Below, in pieces: positions 1 to 6,909 of a DNA stretch of 33,790 nt; within the stretch, counting starts at the first letter, position 1, and every line of letters starts with the position of its first letter. Made by a program: the position numbers and the translations under genes. Source of the DNA: Gammaproteobacteria bacterium (GTDB taxonomy: Bacteria > Pseudomonadota > Gammaproteobacteria > HK1); assembly GCA_022823045.1 (NCBI GenBank), contig JAJDXW010000271.1, forward strand, positions 1 through 33,790. The letters are read 5' to 3'. The notes below the pieces were generated by a model. The model had not been told where the DNA came from and searched no databases. It saw only the letters and a program-made list of their open reading frames with translations.

Positions 1-280
1 CGATCGCTTCCTTCAGGCTCTTCAGTCCCACTCCCTGGACGCGCAACGCCTCGGCACGGGCAATGAGATCCTTGAGCGAACGGCCCAGCCGGTCGAGGCG
101 CCAGACCACCAGCGTGTCGCCGGCGCGCAGGTACACGAGCGCGTCGCGCAGGCCAGGCCGATCGGCGGCGCTGCTCGCGGTGTCTTCGAAAATCCGATCG
201 CACCCGGCCGCCTCAAGCGCATCACGTTGCAGATCGAGCGTCTGGTCATCGGTCGAGACGCGGGCGTAGCCGATGAGCAT
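1..280 (-). CDS. Serine recombinase (resolvase/invertase), partial
   Basis: This is the N-terminal catalytic domain of a small serine recombinase of the resolvase/invertase family, which cuts and rejoins DNA through a serine-DNA intermediate. It reads MLIGYARVSTDDQ at the start, with the catalytic serine at residue 9 beside Arg7, and continues with the family motif VVWRLDRLGRSLKDL. About 93 codons are visible before the gene runs off the left edge, so the helical arm and the helix-turn-helix DNA-binding domain are missing. The ATG at 280-278 is chosen because the conserved GYARVST motif begins three residues later; no good Shine-Dalgarno sequence is seen. Palindromes and repeats just upstream (301-335, 404-415, 474-544) suit a mobile-element context. 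Whether it is a transposon resolvase or an invertase cannot be decided from this fragment. Confidence 0.9.
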   Translation of the reverse strand, partial: MLIGYARVSTDDQTLDLQRDALEAAGCDRIFEDTASSAADRPGLRDALVYLRAGDTLVVWRLDRLGRSLKDLIARAEALRVQGVGLKSLKEAI

Positions 281-300
281 TGGGCAGAGTCTGGAAAGGG

Positions 301-335
301 CCGGGAAACGGTATCAACCATACCATGATTCCCGG
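301..335. repeat. Imperfect inverted repeat upstream of the serine recombinase
   Basis: The arms CCGGGA (301-306) and TCCCGG (330-335) enclose an inner perfect inverted repeat GGTAT (310-314) / ATACC (320-324). The structure lies 20-55 bases upstream of the recombinase start codon. Such a dyad could be the recombinase's own crossover or operator site, since resolvases often bind next to their gene. That role is inferred from position only. Confidence 0.45.
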
Positions 336-403
336 ACAGACTTCGCAGACGCGAGAAGCCCTGATTCCGCGAAGCCGGGAGCGTCCGCGCGTACCTGTCC
401 GGA

Positions 404-415
404 AAACGGCCGTTT
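404..415. repeat. Perfect 12-bp palindrome
   Basis: AAACGGCCGTTT reads the same on both strands. It lies in the gene-free stretch between the serine recombinase and the M20 peptidase gene. No function can be assigned; it may belong to the recombination site region. Confidence 0.4.
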
Positions 416-473
416 CTCAGACGGCCCTTCGAACCCTCAAGCGGCCACGGCCGGCGAGATCGTTCGCAGCGAA

Positions 474-544
474 TGTGAGCACGGGCCGATGATTGCAAGT
501 ACGTCGCAGATATTGTGAGTACGTTCGCACGGAGCGTGAGTATT
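474..544. repeat. Four-copy 10-bp motif at about 20-bp spacing (insertion-sequence-end-like)
   Basis: A 10-base motif close to TGYRAGYACG occurs at 474 (TGTGAGCACG), 494 (TGCAAGTACG), 514 (TGTGAGTACG) and, weaker, 535 (CGTGAGTATT), so the copies lie 20, 20 and 21 bases apart. A 13-base direct repeat, CGATGATTGCAAG, is also present at 487-499 and 606-618. IS21-family elements carry repeated transposase-binding motifs of this general layout near their ends, so this may be a remnant of such an end. No istA or istB coding sequence is visible. The rest of 281-627 contains no supportable gene. Confidence 0.45.
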
Positions 545-627
545 CCGGCTCCGCCAGTCGCAGCTAATCCGAGCAGAAATCGCCGATGTTTGCGAGAAGA
601 CCGCTCGATGATTGCAAGCAGCTACAG

Positions 628-1890
628 CTACGCCGTGAGGTAGTCGAAGGCGGCGAGGGCGTGGGTGCGGAGCACGTGGTGGAACTCCTCGATGCTGACG
701 CTCTCGTCCGCCGCCCCCATACCCGCCGGAGAGCAGCCGTGGACGAAGGCGGGGACCCCCCGCGCCCGCCAGAACCGGGTGTCGGTCCCCCCGAGCCCGA
801 CCACCGGCCGAGGGGTCACCCCCCGCGGGCCGGCCCCGGCGTTGCGCACGAGGTGCCCCACCATCTCGTGCCCCGGGTCGGACCAGTTCGCCTCGATGTC
901 CCCGGTGTCGAGCTCCTCGAAGCGCACGCCCTCATGGCGGCCCGCAATCGAAGCCACCTCCCCTCGCACCTCGTCCCGGGAGATCCCGACCGGAAGCCGG
1001 AAGTCGACGTCCAGCACGCACTTCGCGGGCAGCATGTTGATCGAGACGCCTCCGTGCACGGTTCCGACGTTCACCGACACCCGGCGCATCACCTCCGCCG
1101 CCCCGGCCCCGAGCGAAGCCTCGATGGCCGCGCGTACTTCCGGCCGGTCGAGGGCCTCCCGGACGACGGAAGGCTCGTCGGGGGCCTTCGACTCGATCGT
1201 CTCGAGATCCCGGACGAGATGGGCGGCGAGCCGGTTCGCGCTCGCCCCGGTGTGCGGGTAGGCGCTGTGGCCGCCCGGCCCCTCGACGGTGAACCGGAAC
1301 CAGAGCATCGACTTCTCGCCGAAGCGAACCGTTCCGAGGCCGCTCGGCTCGGTGTTGAGCACGCAGTCTCCGAGCACCTCGTCGCCGCAGCGCTCGGTCA
1401 GCCAGCCGGACCCCCACCGCCCCCCGGTCTCCTCGTCGGAGACCACGGTCAGGGTGACCCGGCCGGGAAGCTCGTTCCGCAGGCGGTGAAGGTACGCGTG
1501 CGCGAATAGGAGCGCCGTCGTCCCGCAGTTCATGTCGACGGCCCCCCGCCCGTGGACCCGGCCGTCCGCGAGGTCCCCGGAGAAGGGATCGCGCGACCAC
1601 GCGGCGGGGTCGCCGGGCGGGAACACGTCGAGGTGCCCGTTCAGCACGAGATGCCGGCCGGCTCCGCGGCTGGCGAACGTGCTGACGAGGTTCGGCATCT
1701 CCGGGCGCGGCGCCTCGGTACGCCACGAGGCCCCCTCTTCGGCGAGGAACCGGGACACGAGATCGGCCGCGGCGCGGGTATCGCCGGGCGGATTTGAGGT
1801 GTCGATCCGGGTGAGAGACCGGAGCAGCGCGACCTGCCGCTCGCGCTCCCCTTCTATCCACCCGAGGAGCCGGTCGCGAGGCGCGGTCAC
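628..1890 (-). CDS. M20-family metallopeptidase/deacylase (ArgE/DapE-like)
   Basis: This 420-residue protein belongs to the M20 family of two-zinc amidohydrolases, which cleave N-acyl or N-carbamoyl amino acids and small peptides. Visible motifs are NGHLDVFP (metal ligand His86 with Asp88), GRGAVDMNCG (bridging Asp119), SDEETGG (Glu153 catalytic, Glu154 ligand) and a further ligand Glu181 in LNTEPSG. The final metal-ligand His of classical ArgE/DapE is not evident; the C-terminal motif reads GMGAADE, a variation I believe some M20 subfamilies have. The GTG start at 1890 overlaps the stop of the HutI-like gene in a GTGA junction, so the two are translationally coupled and probably work in sequence, for example ring opening followed by removal of an N-acyl group. 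The stop codon is TAG. The precise substrate is unknown. Confidence 0.88.
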   Translation of the reverse strand: MTAPRDRLLGWIEGERERQVALLRSLTRIDTSNPPGDTRAAADLVSRFLAEEGASWRTEAPRPEMPNLVSTFASRGAGRHLVLNGHLDVFPPGDPAAWSRDPFSGDLADGRVHGRGAVDMNCGTTALLFAHAYLHRLRNELPGRVTLTVVSDEETGGRWGSGWLTERCGDEVLGDCVLNTEPSGLGTVRFGEKSMLWFRFTVEGPGGHSAYPHTGASANRLAAHLVRDLETIESKAPDEPSVVREALDRPEVRAAIEASLGAGAAEVMRRVSVNVGTVHGGVSINMLPAKCVLDVDFRLPVGISRDEVRGEVASIAGRHEGVRFEELDTGDIEANWSDPGHEMVGHLVRNAGAGPRGVTPRPVVGLGGTDTRFWRARGVPAFVHGCSPAGMGAADESVSIEEFHHVLRTHALAAFDYLTA

Positions 1891-3125
1891 GCGAGGGTTC
1901 CGAGCGGCCGCATCTCGTGGACGACGACCCCGTCCTTGACGACGAGGGTGCAGTCCGAGCCCCCGATCCGGTAGGCGATCCCGCGCGGGTCCTCCGTGTC
2001 CCACGCCGCGAGGTCGGCGGCGCGGCCGGGCGCGATCCGCCCCGCCTCGTCCGAGAGACCGAGGGCGCGGGCGCCGTTCACGGTGAAGCCGCGGAGCGCC
2101 TCCTCCGGGGTCAGCCGGAAGAGATAGCAGGCGAGGTGCATCTGCGAGGCCGGGGACACGGTGGGCGAGCTCACCGGGTTGGAATTGGTCGCGAGGGCCA
2201 TCGGCACCCCGAGCTCGCGGAAGAGGTCGACGGGGGGCTTCCGGGTCTCGTGGAAGGTGAGGTGCGCGCCGGGAAGGAGGGTCGCGACGGTGCCCGCCTC
2301 GGCCATCGCCTCCACCGTCGCCCGCGAGGCGTACTCGAGGTGGTCGGCGGAGAGCCCGCGGTGCTTCGCGACGACCCCGCCCGCCCCGAAGTCCGTGTAC
2401 TGGTCCGCGTGGAGCTTGACCGGGAGGCCGAACGACCGCGCGCGGTCGAAGAGGCGCCCGATCTGCCCGTGGCTGTATCCGTTCGCGTCGCAGAAGCCGT
2501 CGACGTGGTCGACGACGCCCTGTCGCGCCGCCTCGGGCAGGACCTCCTCGCACATGAACGTGACGTAGTCGTCCCGGCGTCCGCCGAACTCCTCGGGAGG
2601 AAGCCCGTGCGCCCCGAGGTAGGTGGAGACGACGGTGACCGGAAGGTCCTCGCCGAGCGCGCGCGACACCCGCATCTGGCGGAGCTCGGTGTCCCGGTCG
2701 AGGCCGGCCCCGGACTTGCTCTCGACGGTGGTGACGCCGTTCGCGACGAGGCGGCTCATGCGGCGCCGGCTCGCCGCGTAGAGGGCCTCCTCGGAGAGCG
2801 CCCGGGTGCGCTTCGCCATCGCCCAGATCCCGGCCCCCGCGGGCTCGAGATCCCACCGCCCCCCGCCCTGGGACAGCACCTCGAAGTCGTCCAGGCCCTC
2901 TTCTCCGTAGACGATGTGGGTGTGCGGGTCCACGAGCCCCGGGGTGACGACCTGCCCCCCGAGGTCACGCACCTCGCCCGCCTGGTCTTCGCGCGCCGCG
3001 GCGCTCGGCCCGATCCAGGCGATCTTCCCGTCCGTGATCCCGATCGCGCCGTCCGCGACGAGCCCGAACGGCTCCTCGCCGTCCATCGTCGCGACGTTGG
3101 CATTCGTCAGCAGCAAGTCGAACAT
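1887..3125 (-). CDS. Imidazolonepropionase-type amidohydrolase (HutI-like)
   Basis: This 412-residue protein aligns along its length with HutI, the zinc or iron enzyme that opens the imidazolone ring in histidine breakdown. Amidohydrolase landmarks are present: DPHTH (His68, His70), KLHADQ (His239) and SADHLEY (His262). Several HutI substrate or catalytic positions differ from the consensus as I recall it: KSGYGL reads KSGAGL (Ala140), the metal-binding Asp of ATDxNPG reads ATNSNPV (Asn314), and the Arg after the HTH motif is missing (GEEGLDDFEV). No hutH, hutU or hutG is nearby. The ATG at 3125 is preferred over one 33 bases upstream because AAGGAGAGG sits about six bases before it. It may act on a related cyclic amide or amidine rather than on imidazolone propionate, so I leave the symbol empty. 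Confidence 0.8.
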   Translation of the reverse strand: MFDLLLTNANVATMDGEEPFGLVADGAIGITDGKIAWIGPSAAAREDQAGEVRDLGGQVVTPGLVDPHTHIVYGEEGLDDFEVLSQGGGRWDLEPAGAGIWAMAKRTRALSEEALYAASRRRMSRLVANGVTTVESKSGAGLDRDTELRQMRVSRALGEDLPVTVVSTYLGAHGLPPEEFGGRRDDYVTFMCEEVLPEAARQGVVDHVDGFCDANGYSHGQIGRLFDRARSFGLPVKLHADQYTDFGAGGVVAKHRGLSADHLEYASRATVEAMAEAGTVATLLPGAHLTFHETRKPPVDLFRELGVPMALATNSNPVSSPTVSPASQMHLACYLFRLTPEEALRGFTVNGARALGLSDEAGRIAPGRAADLAAWDTEDPRGIAYRIGGSDCTLVVKDGVVVHEMRPLGTLA

Positions 3126-3268
3126 CCGCCTCTCCTTCGTTCCGGGCCTCACCCGCACATTTCACCGATTCCGCGGCCGGCCGCCGCCCATCCTCCTGCC
3201 GTCCGGCGCGCCCGTACGCCCGCGCGCGGAAGATCGGCGAGACCTGTGCGGGCGGAACGCTCGGGCAA

Positions 3269-6200
3269 TCAGACCGCAGCGTACTCCAGGAGCAGGTCCT
3301 TGGCGTCGACCGACTGCCCCGGCGCGACGTGCAGGGCCGAGACGGTGCCGTCGCGCTCCGCGTGCAGGGCGGTCTCCATCTTCATCGCCTCGATGGTCAT
3401 GAGGAGGTCGCCGGCCACCACCGGACGCCCGGTCGACACCGCCACCGAAGCCACCATTCCGGGCATCGGAGCGGAGACGTGGCAGGCGTTGGCCGGGTCC
3501 GCCTTCGGAAGCCGCACGACGGTGGCGGCCGCCTCGCGGTTTTCGATCTTGACGCTCCGCGGCTGCCCGTTCAGCTCGAAGAACACCCGCACGCTCCCCT
3601 CCTCGTCCGTCTCGCCAATGGCGAGGCACCGGATGACGAGGGTTAGACCCCGCCCGAGCTCGATCGTGATCTCCCGCCCCGGCGGCAGTCCGTAGAAGTA
3701 GGCCTCGGTCGGGAGCACCGACACCGGCCCGTACCGGGTACGGTGCGCCGCGTAGTCGATGAAGACCCTGGGGTACATGAGGTACGAGCAGAGCTCCTCG
3801 TCGGAGAGCGTCCAGCCGGTCGCCGCCTCCGCCTTCGCCCGCTCCGCGGGGAGGTCCGCGGCGGGGAGCGCCGCGCCCGGGCGCCCGTCCATCGGCTCCT
3901 CCCCCTTGAGGATCTTGCGCGAGAGGGCTTCCGGGAACCCCCCCGGCATCTGGCCGAGCTCGCCCCGGAAGAGACCGATGACCGATTCGGGAAACGCGAT
4001 CTCGCGGCCCGGGTCCTCGACGTCCGCGCGCGTGAGCCCGCCCGAGACCATCACCAGGGCGAGGTCGCCGACGACCTTCGAGGTCGGGGTGACCTTGATG
4101 ATGTCGCCGAACATGCGGTTCACCTCCGCGTAGGCGTTCGCCACCTCGTGCCAGCGCTCGGCGAGCCCGAGGGAACGCGCCTGCTCGCGGAGGTTCGTGA
4201 ACTGCCCCCCCGGCATCTCGTGCAGGTAGACCTCCGAGGCGGGGGCGCGCATGTCGGTCTCGAATGCGGCGTACTGCGCCCGGACCGCCTCCCAGTAGTC
4301 CGAGAACTCCCGGATGCGGGCGGGGTCCAGCCCGGTGTCGCGGGGCTGGCGGCGAAGCGCCTCGACGACCGACCCGAGGCAGGGCTGGGAGGTGAAGCCC
4401 GAGAGGCTGTCCATTGCGAGGTCGACCGCGTCGACCCCCGCGTCCACCGCCGCAAGGACGCTCGCCGCGGCGACGCCCGAGGTGTCGTGGGTGTGGAAGT
4501 GGACCGGGAGATCGGTCTCCTGCCGGAGGGCCGTCACCAGCTCGTGCGCCGCCGCCGGCTTGAGCAGCCCCCCCATGTCCTTGATGCCGAGGACGTGGGT
4601 CCCCGCGTCGCGAAGCTCGCGCGCCATCCCCACGTAGTAGTCGAGGTCGTAGCGGGCGCGGCCCGGATCGTGGAGATCCGCGGTGTAGCAGATCGCCGCC
4701 TCGCAGATCTTCCCCGTCTCGCGGACCGCGTCGATGGAGACCCGCATGTTCTCGACCCAGTTGAGGGGGTCGAAGATGCGGAAGAGGTCGATGCCGGACT
4801 CCGCGGCACGGACGATGAAGGCGCGCACGACGTTGTCCGGGTAGTTGGTGTAGCCCACCGCATTCGACGCGCGGACCAGCATCTGGAGGAGGAGGTTGGG
4901 GATGCGGGCGCGGAGCTCGTGGAGCCGCTCCCACGGCGACTCGCCGAGGAAGCGCATCGCGACGTCGAAGGTCGCCCCGCCCCAGCACTCGAGAGAGAAG
5001 AGATCCGGCAGGTGGTGCGCGTACGCGTCCGCGACCATGCGGATGTCGTGAGTGCGCATCCGGGTCGCGAGGAGCGACTGGTGGGCGTCGCGCATCGTCG
5101 TGTCGGTGACGAGGACCCGGGTCTCGCCCCGCATCCACTCCGCGACCGCCTCCGGTCCCTGCGCGTCGAGGAGGGCCTTGGCGCCGTCGGACCGCACGCC
5201 CCCGGAGGCGGACCCGGGCCCGGAACCGGACCCCGTCCGGCGGGGCGGGCGGGGGGTCTGCGCGTGGGCGGGCGGCCGGGGGCGTCCCGCCACCTCCGGA
5301 TGGCCGTTGACGGTGACCTCGGCGATGTAGCGGAGCAGCCGGCTCGCCCGATCGCGCGGGCGCGGGAAGGACAGCAGCGCCGGGTTGTCGTCGATGAAGC
5401 GGGTCGTGACCCGGCCGTCCCGGAATGCCTCGTCGCCGACGAGGCGCTCGAGGAACGCGATGTTGGTCGCGACCCCCCGGATCCGGAACTCCCTGAGGGC
5501 GCGCCGCATGCGGCCGATCGCGCCCGCCCGGGTGGGCGCCCACACGGTGACCTTCTCGAGGAGCGAGTCGTAGTGCCGGGTGATGACCGCCCCCGCGTAG
5601 GCGGTCCCGCCGTCGAGGCGGACCCCGAATCCCGTCGCCGCGCGGTAGGCAGTGATCCGTCCGTAGTCGGGAATGAAGCGGTCGAGGGGGTCCTCGGTCG
5701 TGATCCGGCACTGCACCGCGTGCCCCCGGAGCACGATGTCCTCCTGCGGCGGGCAGGCGGCGTCCGGCCCGTCCCCGATGTCCGCGCCCTCCGCGACGCG
5801 GATCTGGGCCCGGACGAGGTCCACCCCGGTCACCTGCTCGGTCACGGTGTGCTCGACCTGGATGCGGGGGTTCACCTCGATGAAGTGGAAGCGCCCGGTG
5901 TCCTGGTCGTGCAGGAACTCCACCGTCCCTGCGTTGCGGTAGTCCGCCTCGCGCGCGATGGCGAGCGCGTAGCCGACAAGCTCCTCGCGCTCCGCCGCGC
6001 CGAGTCCGGGGGCCGGGGCACACTCCACGATCTTCTGGTTGCGCCTCTGCACCGAGCAGTCGCGTTCGAAGAGATGGACGATGCGGCCGTTCGCGTCGGC
6101 GAGCACCTGGACCTCGAGGTGCCGGGCCTGCCCGATGAACCGCTCGAAGTAGATGTCGTCCTTGCCGAAGGCGGCGGCCGCCTCGCGCCGCGCCGCGAGG

Positions 6201-6751
6201 AGAGCCGCCTCGAGGGCGTCCGGACTCTCGACGACCCGCATCCCGCGCCCGCCCCCTCCCCAGCTCGCCTTGAGGATCCCGGGGAAGCCGATGGCGCGCA
6301 CGACCTCGAGGGCCGCCCCGGGGTCCGCGGGCAGGGCGTCCGTCGCGGGCACCGTGGGCACTCCGGCGGCGGCCGCGATGGCCCGCGCGGAGACCTTGTC
6401 GCCGAGCCGCCGGAGGGTCTCGGGCCGGGGGCCGATGAAGGCGATCCCGGCCGCGGCGCAGGCCTCCGCGAACTCCGGCGACTCGGACAGGAACCCGTAC
6501 CCCGGGTGGATGGCGTCGGATCCGGTCTCGACCGCGACCCCGATGATGTCGTCCACCGCGAGGTAGGCGGTGACGGGGCCGAGGCCCTCGCCGATGCGGT
6601 ACGACTCGTCGGCCTTGGAGCGATGGAGGGAGAGCCGGTCCTCGTCGGCGAAGACGGCGACCGTGGCCTTCCCCATCTCGTTGGCCGCGCGCAGCACCCG
6701 AATCGCGATCTCGCCGCGATTCGCCACCAGGATCCTCGAAAACTCGCTCAC
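3269..6751 (-). CDS. pyc: Pyruvate carboxylase
   Basis: This 1160-residue single-chain biotin enzyme makes oxaloacetate from pyruvate, bicarbonate and ATP, refilling the citric acid cycle. Domains in order: biotin carboxylase (about 1-450; ATP-grasp glycine loop SWGGGGRGM near 163-171, FIEVNPRIQVEHTVTE near 290-305), carboxyltransferase (from about 545; TDTTMRDAHQSLLATR, carboxylated Lys724 in GIKDMGG, metal ligands His753 and His755 in HFHTHDTSG), allosteric and linker region, and C-terminal biotinyl domain with Lys1124 in EAMKMET. Length fits the family. A Pro/Arg/Gly/Ser-rich stretch at about 489-522 lengthens the link between the first two domains. The GTG at 6751 is chosen because it starts directly before the conserved EFSRILVANRGEIA; the Shine-Dalgarno sequence is weak. 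A long hairpin lies 70-107 bases upstream. Confidence 0.97.
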   Translation of the reverse strand: MSEFSRILVANRGEIAIRVLRAANEMGKATVAVFADEDRLSLHRSKADESYRIGEGLGPVTAYLAVDDIIGVAVETGSDAIHPGYGFLSESPEFAEACAAAGIAFIGPRPETLRRLGDKVSARAIAAAAGVPTVPATDALPADPGAALEVVRAIGFPGILKASWGGGGRGMRVVESPDALEAALLAARREAAAAFGKDDIYFERFIGQARHLEVQVLADANGRIVHLFERDCSVQRRNQKIVECAPAPGLGAAEREELVGYALAIAREADYRNAGTVEFLHDQDTGRFHFIEVNPRIQVEHTVTEQVTGVDLVRAQIRVAEGADIGDGPDAACPPQEDIVLRGHAVQCRITTEDPLDRFIPDYGRITAYRAATGFGVRLDGGTAYAGAVITRHYDSLLEKVTVWAPTRAGAIGRMRRALREFRIRGVATNIAFLERLVGDEAFRDGRVTTRFIDDNPALLSFPRPRDRASRLLRYIAEVTVNGHPEVAGRPRPPAHAQTPRPPRRTGSGSGPGSASGGVRSDGAKALLDAQGPEAVAEWMRGETRVLVTDTTMRDAHQSLLATRMRTHDIRMVADAYAHHLPDLFSLECWGGATFDVAMRFLGESPWERLHELRARIPNLLLQMLVRASNAVGYTNYPDNVVRAFIVRAAESGIDLFRIFDPLNWVENMRVSIDAVRETGKICEAAICYTADLHDPGRARYDLDYYVGMARELRDAGTHVLGIKDMGGLLKPAAAHELVTALRQETDLPVHFHTHDTSGVAAASVLAAVDAGVDAVDLAMDSLSGFTSQPCLGSVVEALRRQPRDTGLDPARIREFSDYWEAVRAQYAAFETDMRAPASEVYLHEMPGGQFTNLREQARSLGLAERWHEVANAYAEVNRMFGDIIKVTPTSKVVGDLALVMVSGGLTRADVEDPGREIAFPESVIGLFRGELGQMPGGFPEALSRKILKGEEPMDGRPGAALPAADLPAERAKAEAATGWTLSDEELCSYLMYPRVFIDYAAHRTRYGPVSVLPTEAYFYGLPPGREITIELGRGLTLVIRCLAIGETDEEGSVRVFFELNGQPRSVKIENREAAATVVRLPKADPANACHVSAPMPGMVASVAVSTGRPVVAGDLLMTIEAMKMETALHAERDGTVSALHVAPGQSVDAKDLLLEYAAV

Positions 6752-6820
6752 CGGTCCCGCGTCCCCATGCCGGGTCGACCCGCAGGTGACGATACACCCT
6801 CGGGCGGCGCCGTTCGAGAG

Positions 6821-6858
6821 CGAGCCGGCATTCCGCCTCGTCGCGGAATTCGGGCTCG
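6821..6858 (-). terminator. Long hairpin between the RND gene and pyc
   Basis: Outer arms CGAGCC (6821-6826) and GGCTCG (6853-6858) and inner arms ATTCCGC (6830-6836) and GCGGAAT (6843-6849) can form a 13-bp stem with a symmetric 3x3 internal loop and a six-base apical loop. It lies about 50 bases after the RND stop and 70 bases before the pyc start. There is no T-run on either side, so it could be a terminator of the envelope operon, a leader structure of pyc, or a protein-binding dyad. Confidence 0.4.
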
Positions 6859-6909
6859 GGGGATCGGCGTGTCGGCTGAAGTCGGACCGCGCCTTCGGCC
6901 GGGGCCGGC

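Noticed and set aside
22-498. 158-codon minus-strand frame covering the recombinase region
   Set aside because: It is out of frame with the GYARVST and LDRLGRS motifs, which identify the real recombinase frame.
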